The notes beneath the pieces were generated by a model, which was not told where the DNA came from, did not search any database, and was given only the letters and a program-made list of their open reading frames with translations. This document shows positions 17,274 to 26,198 of a stretch of 64,000 bases of DNA, piece after piece. Source of the DNA: JANRJY01 sp033763735 (GTDB lineage Bacteria > Bacteroidota > Bacteroidia > Cytophagales > UBA9547); NCBI GenBank assembly GCA_033763735.1, contig JANRJY010000026.1, positions 62,001-126,000 of the forward strand. The letters are read 5' to 3'. Numbering within the stretch: the first letter of the stretch is position 1; each line of letters begins with the position of its first letter. The translations under genes and the position numbers were made by a program.

Positions 17274-17369
17274 ATGATAGTTGCATATATTATGCTGTTT
17301 TTTATTACCGTTACCATAATTTATGGCATCGTTAAAATTACTTGGTATTTGAATAAGAAAGCCGCTTAA
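17274..17369 (+). CDS. 31-residue putative membrane microprotein
   Basis: An ATG-to-TAA frame of 31 codons that encodes one hydrophobic helix (MIVAYIMLFFITVTIIYGIV) and a short basic tail ending NKKAA. It begins four bases after the stop of the 73-residue membrane protein, as expected for an operon partner. Single-helix microproteins of this size are known as subunits of respiratory and transport complexes, but none is encoded here, so no function is proposed. Confidence 0.4.
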   Translation: MIVAYIMLFFITVTIIYGIVKITWYLNKKAA

Positions 17370-17396
17370 TACCTTTTTTAACGAAATAATTTTTCT

Positions 17397-19328
17397 CTAT
17401 TTCTTAGCTTCTTTCTTAAATATTTCTACAAAATCATTTAACGCCAAGCTCCCCAAATCACCTTCAAATTTCTTACGAACAGAGACTTTTTGCTCTTCTT
17501 GTTCCTTTTCGCCTACGATCAACATGAAAGGAATTTTGTTAACCTCAGCATCACGGATTTTGCGTCCAATTTTCTCATCGCGGCTGTCTATATTCCCTCT
17601 GATGTCCAATTCTTCCAATTGCGCTTTGATACTTTCCGCATAGTCGTGATATTTTTCAGAAATTGGCAGAATGATAAATTGTTCCGGAGCTAACCAAAGT
17701 GGGAAATTACCTGCACAGTGCTCAATTAACACCGCAGTGAATCGTTCCAATGAACCAAAAGGAGCCCTATGGATCATTACCGGACGATGTTTTTGATTGT
17801 CGGAGCCAATGTATTCCAATTCAAACTTCTGAGGAAGTTGATAATCGACCTGAATGGTTCCCAATTGCCATTTGCGTCCGATTGCATCCTTTACCATAAA
17901 ATCAAGCTTAGGACCATAGAATGCAGCCTCACCTAGCTCAGTAACCGTTTTTAGTCCTTTCTCTGCGGCAGCCTCAATAATTGCCTTTTCGGCTTTATCC
18001 CAATCGGCATCGCCTCCTACATATTTTTGTTTGTTGGCAGGATCACGCAATGATATTTGAGCAGTATATTCCTCAAAACCAAGCGATTTGAATACATAAA
18101 GCACCAAATCAATCACCTTCAAAAACTCTTCTTTTACCTGATCTTGTCTGCAAAATATATGGGCATCGTCTTGCGTAAATCCTCTTACTCGAGTAAGTCC
18201 ATGCAGTTCACCACTTTGCTCGTAACGATATACAGTTCCAAACTCAGCCAATCGTAATGGGAGTTCTTTATACGATCGTGGTCTTGATTTATATATTTCG
18301 CAATGATGCGGACAATTCATTGGCTTGAGAAAGAATTCTTCATCTTCCGGAGTATGAATAGCTTGAAAAGAATCTTTACCATATTTCTCATAATGTCCTG
18401 AAAGCACATATAGCTTTTTGTTAGCTATATGAGGAGATACTACTTGTTGATAGCCTGCTTTTTCCTGAGCCCTTTTCAAGAAATTGGTAAGTCTTTCTCT
18501 CAGAATAGTTCCCTTGGGTAGCCAAAGTGGCAATCCCATACCTACGTTTTCTGAAAAAGTAAACAGTTCCATTTCCTTTCCCAATTTGCGATGGTCACGT
18601 TTTTTGGCTTCCTCCAACATTTTGAGGTATTCATCCAGTTCTCCTTGTTTGGGAAAAGTAACCGCATATATTCGGGTGAGCATTTTGCGCTTTTCATCAC
18701 CTCTCCAATATGCACCTGCCAGATTTAAAATTTTAACTGCCTTTATGAACCCAGTATTGGGAATATGCGGTCCACGACAAAGGTCAGTAAAATTGCCTTG
18801 TTTATAAAAGGTAATGGTGCCATCTTCCAAGTCGTTCAACAACTCAATTTTATATTCATCACCTTTTTTACTGAAATATTCTATCGCTTCTTTTTTGCTT
18901 TTCTCTTCTCTAACAAACACAGATTTAGTCCTGGCAAGCTCTAATATCTTGTCTTCCAACTGTTTGAAATTTTCTTGAGAAAATTCTTTATCTCCAAGGT
19001 CCACATCATAATAAAACCCTGTTTCGATGGGTGGTCCAATACCAAATTTGACACCCGGATATAAGGACTCCAAAGCTTCAGCCAATAAATGTGCGGAAGA
19101 ATGCCAAAAAGTAGATTTGCCATCATTGTCATTCCAAGTAAGCAATTGAAGCGAAGCATCTGCATGAATGGCTATAGATGCGTCTTGAACTTTACCGTTC
19201 ACTTTTGCAGCTAACACATTTCGAGCCAAACCTTCACTTATTGACAGTGCTATATCGTATGAGGAAACACCTTTATCATAGTTCCTGACTGAACCATCAG
19301 GCAGCGTAATTTTAATTTGGTTTGACAT
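17397..19328 (-). CDS. thrS: Threonyl-tRNA synthetase
   Basis: A 643-residue class II synthetase that charges tRNA-Thr. Domain order: TGS (about 1-62), the editing domain with HSSAHLLAEALESLYPG (about 63-240), the catalytic core with FLKPMNCPHHCEIY (zinc Cys and substrate His), RLAEFGTVYRYEQSGELHGLTRVRGF (motif 2), and a C-terminal anticodon-binding domain. Length is normal. It is the last gene of a four-gene operon starting at aspS and overlaps the TPR-lipoprotein stop by 17 bases. Confidence 0.97.
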   Translation of the reverse strand: MSNQIKITLPDGSVRNYDKGVSSYDIALSISEGLARNVLAAKVNGKVQDASIAIHADASLQLLTWNDNDGKSTFWHSSAHLLAEALESLYPGVKFGIGPPIETGFYYDVDLGDKEFSQENFKQLEDKILELARTKSVFVREEKSKKEAIEYFSKKGDEYKIELLNDLEDGTITFYKQGNFTDLCRGPHIPNTGFIKAVKILNLAGAYWRGDEKRKMLTRIYAVTFPKQGELDEYLKMLEEAKKRDHRKLGKEMELFTFSENVGMGLPLWLPKGTILRERLTNFLKRAQEKAGYQQVVSPHIANKKLYVLSGHYEKYGKDSFQAIHTPEDEEFFLKPMNCPHHCEIYKSRPRSYKELPLRLAEFGTVYRYEQSGELHGLTRVRGFTQDDAHIFCRQDQVKEEFLKVIDLVLYVFKSLGFEEYTAQISLRDPANKQKYVGGDADWDKAEKAIIEAAAEKGLKTVTELGEAAFYGPKLDFMVKDAIGRKWQLGTIQVDYQLPQKFELEYIGSDNQKHRPVMIHRAPFGSLERFTAVLIEHCAGNFPLWLAPEQFIILPISEKYHDYAESIKAQLEELDIRGNIDSRDEKIGRKIRDAEVNKIPFMLIVGEKEQEEQKVSVRKKFEGDLGSLALNDFVEIFKKEAKK

Positions 19329-20349
19329 TGTATTTTTTCCTAATTTCTTTTATTGATTCTTGCGCAAAATTATAATTATTCACATCCGAACTATCTATTT
19401 TTTCAAAAATAGCCAAAGCCTCTTCATATTTACTTAATTTGAATTTAGTTACTGCAAGCTTAAAATCAATATTAGGAATATCCGACTTCAGTAGTTTTAC
19501 TTTTTGGAGATATCTTTCTGCTTTTTCAAATTTATTTTTTTGTAACAAAATAATAGAAGCTAGATAAAGGGCCTTAGCATTAGAAGAATCCAATTGAATT
19601 GATTTTTCATAACAAATCAAAGCACTGTCTTTTTTGGAGAGTCCTTTATATACAAGTCCTAAATTGTAGAATAAAAATGCATTGGAAGTATCTTGTTTCA
19701 ATGATTCCAAAAGCAAAAGTTTGGCGTTGCCATAATCTTCAAAATTAATAACCAAAGCTGCTAACTGAATTTTGGCAGGTGTGTAATTGGAGTCAATACC
19801 AATTGCATTATCAAGCAAAGCTATTGCATTATTAGTATCACCCATTATTGAATAAACAAATGCTTTGCGGGTAAGGGTTAACGGATTATCGTCTTTGCTT
19901 GAGGTTTTTTCAATAAGTCGAAGTGCTTTCTTGTAATTATTAGTTTGTAAATAAATATTGATGGCCATTTGCATTATTTTTTGGTCTTTACTTTCATCAA
20001 AAGTTAGTTTTTCAAGAATCTCAAGAGCATCTAAGTTAAGTTTTTTCAAATGCAGGCATTCCATAAATAATACCAAGTAATTACGATTTTCCGGCTCTAG
20101 TTCAACAGCTTTTTTTACATTTTGATATGCTTCTTCTATATTATTCAATGAGATGTAATTCTGAGCTAAATTGAAGTATAATTCCGCATCATCTGGATGA
20201 TTTTTGATTTCACTTAAATAATATTTGATATTAATTTGGGTCTGCTCTTTTTGATTAGGAATATTAACATTCGGGATTTGATCAGTTTGATTTGATTCAC
20301 AACTAATTAAAAATAAAAATATAAAGAGAAAAACTATTATACGATTCAT
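19312..20349 (-). CDS. TPR-repeat lipoprotein
   Basis: A 345-residue protein with a lipoprotein signal (MNRIIVFLFIFLFLISC, lipobox LISC with the Cys at 17) and seven to eight tetratricopeptide repeats over residues 35-340, for example DDAELYFNLAQNYISLNNIEEAYQ. It should be anchored to the outer or inner membrane facing the periplasm and act as a protein-protein scaffold. An earlier in-frame start would put eight residues before the signal and is less likely. It lies between a DUF5686 outer-membrane protein and thrS in the aspS operon; a partnership with the DUF5686 protein is a reasonable guess. Confidence 0.83.
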   Translation of the reverse strand: MNRIIVFLFIFLFLISCESNQTDQIPNVNIPNQKEQTQINIKYYLSEIKNHPDDAELYFNLAQNYISLNNIEEAYQNVKKAVELEPENRNYLVLFMECLHLKKLNLDALEILEKLTFDESKDQKIMQMAINIYLQTNNYKKALRLIEKTSSKDDNPLTLTRKAFVYSIMGDTNNAIALLDNAIGIDSNYTPAKIQLAALVINFEDYGNAKLLLLESLKQDTSNAFLFYNLGLVYKGLSKKDSALICYEKSIQLDSSNAKALYLASIILLQKNKFEKAERYLQKVKLLKSDIPNIDFKLAVTKFKLSKYEEALAIFEKIDSSDVNNYNFAQESIKEIRKKYNVKPN

Positions 20350-20353
20350 AAAA

Positions 20354-22852
20354 TTACAATGCCAATTGTACACCTGCCTTTATACCCCAATTTTGCCAAG
20401 GATGAATGCCTTCAAGATAGGTTAACCTGTGATACATTTCTATTCTAACAAACTTAAAAATATTTTCGATTCCATATCCTGCTTCCATATATGGCAACGA
20501 AGGATCTAAAATTTTAAATCTATGTTCCTCTCGGACCATGACTTTGGGAGATTCAGGCGTTACCGTGCCAATTATAGCATTAAATGAAACAACTTCACGC
20601 CATTTTAAGCGATTGAACAATGGGACTCTGTTAAAAAAATAACCCATAAACTTGTGTTGATAATTAATTGTTACTGCTCTATCGCTAACAAATTCAAAAC
20701 TACGCATCATATTAAATGCCAAGGAGTTATAAAAAGGTGTTGGATTTCCTAGGTGAACTATTAGCATTGGATATGGCAAAATATTTGGAATATAAGTTCC
20801 TGTAGTGTTGATAATAGATTGTCCAAATTTCCCAACTGTAAATCTGTGAAAAATATTTAATTGAAATTTGTTATATGAATAATTACTTCCAAGAATACCT
20901 TTCAAACCCAGTGTATACCTAAAGGTTATAATTGGAAACTCAGCTCTCCCTGTAATTCTGTTATGATCAAAATATAAATAGGTTTCTCTTTTTGCAAATC
21001 TTGATTCAAATACGATCTCAGTGTTCGTTAATGAATTATTCACTAGTGTTGTATCATTAAGATCAGGATAATATTCAAAATTGTTCTTATTTCTTCGATT
21101 ATAAGAACCAGTAATGTCACGATGAATTAATTCAATTCTTTGAGTGCAACCTTTTAAATAATCAATTTGAGAAAAAAAAGAAGTATTTCGGTAGTAAAGC
21201 GGTCTTCCAAACTCAATATCACCCCATCTAGAAGTAGCATAAAACAAACTGGACCCCGGTGTACGTACATTTGATACTAAGGCTACTTGATCAAGTTCAT
21301 AATTATGTGAAGCTCCAATCAAAAACCATTTTTTCTTTGAAAACCAATATGTATAAGTCAATCCATATTTGGCTTTATCGTCACGTGTTCCATAAGCAAT
21401 AAATCCTCTGAATTCCATCTTTTTGGAAAATTTCATATTGGTAAGAAAGCCAACTCTGCCTCTGAATCCTTCCACATTATTAATAGCTATAGCTTCCAAA
21501 TATGGCCCAAATTCAATCCATCCTACTTTTTTATATCCATTTACTATAATGTCAATGACTTCAATATAAGTTTTCACTATAGGAAGGTTTTTAATGGTAT
21601 CTACCATTTGAATCACTCTTTTGTCGTTTTCAGAGAGCGTGTCATGTCTACTTTTATCCCAGTATTCGTTTGTATAGTTTTTAGCATCTTCTTTGATTTC
21701 CACCCCTAAATCAAAAAACTCCAATGGCTTAGGTTCATTTGTTTTGATATCCTTATTAGAAACATAAAATTTAATAAGCATTCCGGCAGTGCTATCGCCT
21801 AAGTCGGCCATATCAATCAAAAAACGCATTTTACCTGTTATGTAGGCTCCTTGGTCCGTTTTAATAAGTTCTTGTTGGATTTTAACTTTTTCAACAAAGT
21901 TGATATTGGTTCCTTTTCCCGTGCTTACATCTATTTGCTTGAGGGCATAATCATTTTTGGCTATCCAAATTTTGCCTTTAAATGCAAGGTCGCCTTCCCG
22001 TTTGGGTTTTACATCAATTCTATAACATTTTTCTCCTCCAATTTGCACACTATCTTCTAAGTCGTATTCATAAAACTCCTTCCAACTATCCGCAATTGGT
22101 GATACGAAATCCTTGCCCAGAAAACGCATCCAGTTTTGGTAAAAATTAAAATCAGTAAATAATGAACCTGAAACCTGAGCTATGAATGCCTGTGTGGATT
22201 CATCCAATACTCCCGTAATTTTTTGTGCTTCAATCAGTTCCTTTTTGCGAACAGGAACATCTCTGTAGTAAATTTTTGAAAGAGCCTCAGACATGTATAC
22301 AGGAATCACCGGCTTGCCTTCATCGTTGGTGACTTTTTTCATACTATCGATTGCTTTCATGATATTTTTCATATACCATTTCTTGCGAATCTTGTTTGAA
22401 ATATTGTCGATATCTACTTGGAGCTTGGTGTAGCTATTGTATTCATATCCGGTCAAATTTCTTCGATCGTTATTAGGTTTGTTTTTTATAGCCCTTCTAA
22501 TGATTTCCCAAGCCGGATTTTCACCTCGTTTAACGACCACTTCACCTAATTCCTGTAAGTTTTCTGAAAGTTGAAAATTAATTGTTTGTTCGGGTTGGTC
22601 TTTAACAATTTTTGAACGGGTTTTATATCCGACATAAGTAGCTTTTAATGAATCCTTTATAAAAGATGACTTAATGATATACTTTCCATCAAAATCGGTT
22701 TGAGCACCTATGGTAGTACCTTTGAATTGCAATACAACGAATGGTAATGGTTCACCTGTATTGGCATCAACTACTTTGCCCTTGATGATGTATTGAGCAA
22801 TAGATAATTGCCATATGAATATTATAAAAATGAGAATGACATTTATCCTCAT
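20354..22852 (-). CDS. DUF5686 outer-membrane protein with carboxypeptidase-regulatory domain
   Basis: An 832-residue secreted protein: signal peptide (1-18), a CarboxypepD_reg-like beta-sandwich (about 20-110, IIKGKVVDANTGEPLPFVVLQF), then the DUF5686 region, whose second half alternates short amphipathic strands and ends in a barrel-like aromatic C-terminus. These are abundant in Bacteroidota and are predicted outer-membrane barrels; the N-terminal domain resembles that of SusC-type transporters, but no TonB box or plug is seen. It overlaps aspS by four bases. Its role is unknown. Confidence 0.83.
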   Translation of the reverse strand: MRINVILIFIIFIWQLSIAQYIIKGKVVDANTGEPLPFVVLQFKGTTIGAQTDFDGKYIIKSSFIKDSLKATYVGYKTRSKIVKDQPEQTINFQLSENLQELGEVVVKRGENPAWEIIRRAIKNKPNNDRRNLTGYEYNSYTKLQVDIDNISNKIRKKWYMKNIMKAIDSMKKVTNDEGKPVIPVYMSEALSKIYYRDVPVRKKELIEAQKITGVLDESTQAFIAQVSGSLFTDFNFYQNWMRFLGKDFVSPIADSWKEFYEYDLEDSVQIGGEKCYRIDVKPKREGDLAFKGKIWIAKNDYALKQIDVSTGKGTNINFVEKVKIQQELIKTDQGAYITGKMRFLIDMADLGDSTAGMLIKFYVSNKDIKTNEPKPLEFFDLGVEIKEDAKNYTNEYWDKSRHDTLSENDKRVIQMVDTIKNLPIVKTYIEVIDIIVNGYKKVGWIEFGPYLEAIAINNVEGFRGRVGFLTNMKFSKKMEFRGFIAYGTRDDKAKYGLTYTYWFSKKKWFLIGASHNYELDQVALVSNVRTPGSSLFYATSRWGDIEFGRPLYYRNTSFFSQIDYLKGCTQRIELIHRDITGSYNRRNKNNFEYYPDLNDTTLVNNSLTNTEIVFESRFAKRETYLYFDHNRITGRAEFPIITFRYTLGLKGILGSNYSYNKFQLNIFHRFTVGKFGQSIINTTGTYIPNILPYPMLIVHLGNPTPFYNSLAFNMMRSFEFVSDRAVTINYQHKFMGYFFNRVPLFNRLKWREVVSFNAIIGTVTPESPKVMVREEHRFKILDPSLPYMEAGYGIENIFKFVRIEMYHRLTYLEGIHPWQNWGIKAGVQLAL

Positions 22853-24600
22853 TTATTGGCTATTCCTATGTGTAATTCTTTAAGTTGTTTATCACTTATT
22901 GTCGATGGACTGTCAATCATCACGTCTTTTCCTGCATTGTTTTTAGGGAATGCAATGAAATCGCGAATGGAATCAACCCCACCAAACAATGAACAAAGTC
23001 TGTCAAAACCAAATGCAATGCCTCCGTGTGGTGGAGCACCATATTCGAAAGCATCCATCAAAAATCCAAATTGATGTTTGGCCTCTTCGTCAGAAAACCC
23101 AAGCATTTCAAACATTTTGGCTTGTAAAGTTCTGTCAAATATCCTGATAGAGCCCCCACCAACTTCCACTCCATTAATGACCATATCATAAGCATTGGCC
23201 CTTACTTGACCCGGATTGGTGTTCAAGAGAGAAATATCTTCCGGTTTGGGAGATGTGAAAGGATGATGCATGGCAAAGTATCTTTGCTCCTCTTCACTGT
23301 ACTCAAATAGTGGAAAATCTACCACCCAAAAACATTTGAAAACATCTTTACTTCTCAATCCTAAGCGGTTTCCCATTTCAAGGCGAAGCTCGCCTAATTG
23401 TTTGCGGGTTTTGTCAGCTTCTCCGGATAATATCAGAATCAAATCTCCTTTTTGAGCACCGGTTGCAGCTGCCCATTGTTTCAAGTCATCTTGGCTATAA
23501 AATTTATCTACCGTGGATTTAATACTACCATCCTCTTCCATTTTGACATACACCAAACCTTTGGCGCCTATTTGAGGTCTTTTAACCCATTCAGTAAGTT
23601 CATCCAATTGCTTACGCGTATAATTTGCGCAACCTTTTGCACAAATCCCCACTACCAATTCGGCACTATCAAACACCTGAAATCCTTTTCCTTGAGATAC
23701 CGAATTTAACTCTACAAATTTCATTTCAAAACGAGTATCCGGCTTGTCCGATCCATAATATTTCATAGCATCTGCATACGTCATGCGAGGCAAAGAAGGG
23801 ATATCAACATTTTTAACTGTTTTGAACAAATGTCGAATCAATCCTTCGAAAGTTTGCAGAATATCTTCTTGCGTAACGAACGACATTTCGCAGTCTATTT
23901 GTGTAAATTCAGGCTGGCGATCGGCCCTTAAATCTTCGTCTCTGAAACACTTTACAATTTGAAAATATCGGTCAAATCCACTTACCATCAATAATTGTTT
24001 GAATGTTTGTGGAGATTGAGGTAGGGCATAAAACTCTCCCGGATGAATACGTGATGGCACAACAAAATCACGTGCCCCTTCCGGAGTCGATTTGATCAAC
24101 ACAGGTGTTTCTACTTCAATAAAACCCTGACCGTCCATATATTTGCGCACTTCCTGAGCCATTCTGTGTCGCAATTCCAAGCTTTTGCGTACAGGATTAC
24201 GTCTTAAATCCAGATATCTGTATTTCATTCTGATATCCTCTCCCCCATCCGTTTCATCTTCAATAGTAAACGGCGGCAATTTAGCGGCATTAAGTATTTC
24301 TAAATCAGTTAGTTTTACTTCAATTTCACCTGTAGGAATTTTATCATTTTTTGATACCCTTTCAATAACTTCACCGGTAGCCTTGATCACAAATTCCCTT
24401 CCCAGAGTGCGTGCTTTTTCGATAAGCTCCTTAGGTGCGGTAGCTTCTTCAATCATCAATTGTGTAATTCCATATCTGTCACGCAAATCAATCCAAATGA
24501 TGGCTCCTTTATCGCGAATGGTTTGTACCCATCCTGCCAATGTTACTTTGCTCCCTTTATCTGTCAACCTAAGTGCACCTGCGGTGTGTGTTCTAAGCAT
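22849..24600 (-). CDS. aspS: Aspartyl-tRNA synthetase
   Basis: A 583-residue bacterial-type class II synthetase. It has an N-terminal OB-fold anticodon domain (LAGWVQTIRDKGAIIWIDLRD), motif 2 FRDEDLRADRQPEFTQID, the GAD insertion (about 290-410) and motif 3 GIAFGFDRL. The length and insertion are typical of the bacterial enzyme. It leads the operon aspS-DUF5686-TPR lipoprotein-thrS, in which two synthetases flank two envelope genes. A TATCTTCG sequence upstream is one base off the -7 consensus. Confidence 0.97.
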   Translation of the reverse strand: MLRTHTAGALRLTDKGSKVTLAGWVQTIRDKGAIIWIDLRDRYGITQLMIEEATAPKELIEKARTLGREFVIKATGEVIERVSKNDKIPTGEIEVKLTDLEILNAAKLPPFTIEDETDGGEDIRMKYRYLDLRRNPVRKSLELRHRMAQEVRKYMDGQGFIEVETPVLIKSTPEGARDFVVPSRIHPGEFYALPQSPQTFKQLLMVSGFDRYFQIVKCFRDEDLRADRQPEFTQIDCEMSFVTQEDILQTFEGLIRHLFKTVKNVDIPSLPRMTYADAMKYYGSDKPDTRFEMKFVELNSVSQGKGFQVFDSAELVVGICAKGCANYTRKQLDELTEWVKRPQIGAKGLVYVKMEEDGSIKSTVDKFYSQDDLKQWAAATGAQKGDLILILSGEADKTRKQLGELRLEMGNRLGLRSKDVFKCFWVVDFPLFEYSEEEQRYFAMHHPFTSPKPEDISLLNTNPGQVRANAYDMVINGVEVGGGSIRIFDRTLQAKMFEMLGFSDEEAKHQFGFLMDAFEYGAPPHGGIAFGFDRLCSLFGGVDSIRDFIAFPKNNAGKDVMIDSPSTISDKQLKELHIGIANK

Positions 24601-24697
24601 AATTAATTATATTTTTAAACAAGGTTGCGAAGATAAGAAAAGCTTGATGTTAAGGAAATAATAATTTGGCAATGAAAGAAAAAGTATAAAATAATTT

Positions 24698-25027
24698 TCA
24701 GTTTAGTATTTCATTCAATTTTGAAATAACTTCTTTGAATTTTTCCATTGAAATTGTACCTGACTTTTTAATAATTATATTTTTATCTGCTGTGAATATT
24801 CTATTTGGTCGAATATAAGAAAGAACAGGTAAACTTCCTGATTTAAATTCCTTTGAAGAAAGTTGTATTGAGTATTTAGTATCCTTATTTTGTGAAGTTA
24901 TTTGACATAAAATAATATCCTCACTTTCTAAATCAGCCAAAACTAATGCAGGTCGTTTTTTTTGACCTTTTAAGTTTGAAAATGGAAACGGGATAACTAC
25001 AATATCTCCTTTTACAAATTTTTCCAT
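24698..25027 (-). CDS. MazF/PemK-family endoribonuclease toxin
   Basis: A 109-residue type II toxin of the PemK-like fold. It has FVKGDIVVIPFPFSNLKGQKKRP with the catalytic-site Arg, ALVLADLE, and CQITSQ with the conserved Thr/Ser. The family cleaves mRNA at short sequences and slows growth when its antitoxin is lost. Its ATG overlaps the antitoxin stop by 16 bases, so translation is coupled in antitoxin-toxin order. Confidence 0.85.
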   Translation of the reverse strand: MEKFVKGDIVVIPFPFSNLKGQKKRPALVLADLESEDIILCQITSQNKDTKYSIQLSSKEFKSGSLPVLSYIRPNRIFTADKNIIIKKSGTISMEKFKEVISKLNEILN

Positions 25028-25230
25028 GCATTATCTTCTTCAGGTTCTAGCCAAGCTTTTGATAATACTTTTTCTGATGCAAAATGAGTAAAAACAGAAT
25101 CATCATGGAAATCTTTTTTATTATCGTCATCAATAGTAAATGCAATTACTTCAACTTTTTTACCAATATATTCTTTAGGTAAATTAATTGAAACATGATT
25201 TTTTTTTGGTGTAATTATAGTCCTTACCAT
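25012..25230 (-). CDS. Antitoxin partner of MazF/PemK toxin
   Basis: A 72-residue protein with an N-terminal beta-rich part (TPKKNHVSINLPKEYIGKKVEVIAF) like the AbrB/DUF2281-type antitoxins, and an acidic C-terminus (WLEPEEDNAWKNL) that would bind and mask the toxin. It is translated first, and the pair probably represses its own promoter; TATTTTTG at 25246-25253 on the minus strand is the likely -7 box. Confidence 0.75.
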   Translation of the reverse strand: MVRTIITPKKNHVSINLPKEYIGKKVEVIAFTIDDDNKKDFHDDSVFTHFASEKVLSKAWLEPEEDNAWKNL

Positions 25231-25245
25231 AAAATTAGAATATTA

Positions 25246-25253
25246 CAAAAATA
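25246..25253 (-). promoter_or_regulatory. -7 promoter box for the toxin-antitoxin pair
   Basis: Reads TATTTTTG on the minus strand, matching TAnnTTTG, about 15 bases before the antitoxin ATG. No good -33 box is seen. Confidence 0.4.
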
Positions 25254-25293
25254 ACACTTATTTGATGATTAATTTGTAAATTAGTACTCTATA

Positions 25294-26082
25294 TCATTTT
25301 TTATTGCTCAACAGCCAATCAATCAAAGTTTTTTCTCTGAATACATTATTCCAGCTATCATGTCCTACGCCTTGATATTCCGTATATTTTACACTTAATT
25401 TCAAATTTTTGTATTGTTCTACAATTTGTCGTGAATACAAAACATCTACGGATTTATCATCTGATCCATGAAAAATCCAAAGGGGTGTTTTTTTGGCATA
25501 ATCCTGCACTTTATTTACATCCCCACCACCACAAATCGGGAAAGCAGCAGCAAAATAATCGGGATATCTTTCAATCATATCAAAGGTCCCAAACCCACCC
25601 ATGGATAGCCCGCCAATGTACATTCGCTTGGGATCCGCAACATTAGTTTTTTGAAGGCTGTCAAGCAAAAGCTTAACTAATTTGGAAGGAATTGTGGGTT
25701 CAGAAAAGAATGAAAAGTCGAATAAACGACCTGTGAAAGAACCTGAATCTTTTTTGACTTCTGTTTTTCTCCAACTAGTTTCAGTAGGGCATTGGGGAAA
25801 AATAATAATAAATTGTTTTTTGCCTCGGTTGCTGTCCGCAGCAAAAAAGCTGCCTCCATGATTCAATTGAATAGAATTATCTCTGCCTCTTTCGCCACTG
25901 CCATGTAGTAATGTTATGACCGGATATTTTTTTGAAGGGTCATAATTGTCTGGCAATAAAATTCGATATCGAAGGGTGTCTTTATTGACTATGAAAATTT
26001 TCTTTGCATATTTTGACGTATCCTGAGAATATGCAGAAACAAATGCTGTGATAATGACGAAAAGGGTACAAAAATGCTTCAT
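25294..26082 (-). CDS. Secreted alpha/beta-hydrolase, esterase/peptidase type
   Basis: A 262-residue protein with a signal peptide (1-19, ending AYSQD) and an alpha/beta-hydrolase fold. The oxyanion segment is LLHGSGERG, the nucleophile elbow GLSMGGFG puts Ser160 in place, and the catalytic His is in GVGHDSWNNVF; the Asp is probably in FHGSDDKSV. It resembles the prolyl-oligopeptidase/PHB-depolymerase-like group often annotated as phospholipase or carboxylesterase. It should act in the periplasm or outside. Substrate unknown. Confidence 0.82.
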   Translation of the reverse strand: MKHFCTLFVIITAFVSAYSQDTSKYAKKIFIVNKDTLRYRILLPDNYDPSKKYPVITLLHGSGERGRDNSIQLNHGGSFFAADSNRGKKQFIIIFPQCPTETSWRKTEVKKDSGSFTGRLFDFSFFSEPTIPSKLVKLLLDSLQKTNVADPKRMYIGGLSMGGFGTFDMIERYPDYFAAAFPICGGGDVNKVQDYAKKTPLWIFHGSDDKSVDVLYSRQIVEQYKNLKLSVKYTEYQGVGHDSWNNVFREKTLIDWLLSNKK

Positions 26083-26150
26083 GTAGAATCAGATATTGAA
26101 AAATCAAATTTAGGATTTTATTTGAGAAACAAAATATGAGAAAAGTATTA

Positions 26151-26180
26151 TTTGAAATTGCACTATAAAAAGTATATTTA
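26151..26180 (+). promoter_or_regulatory. Promoter of the 26199 gene
   Basis: TTTG at 26151-26154, an 18-base spacer and TATATTTA at 26173-26180 form a near-consensus Bacteroidota promoter. The start codon is 18 bases beyond. Confidence 0.45.
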
Positions 26181-26198
26181 GCACAAATTCTATATTTG

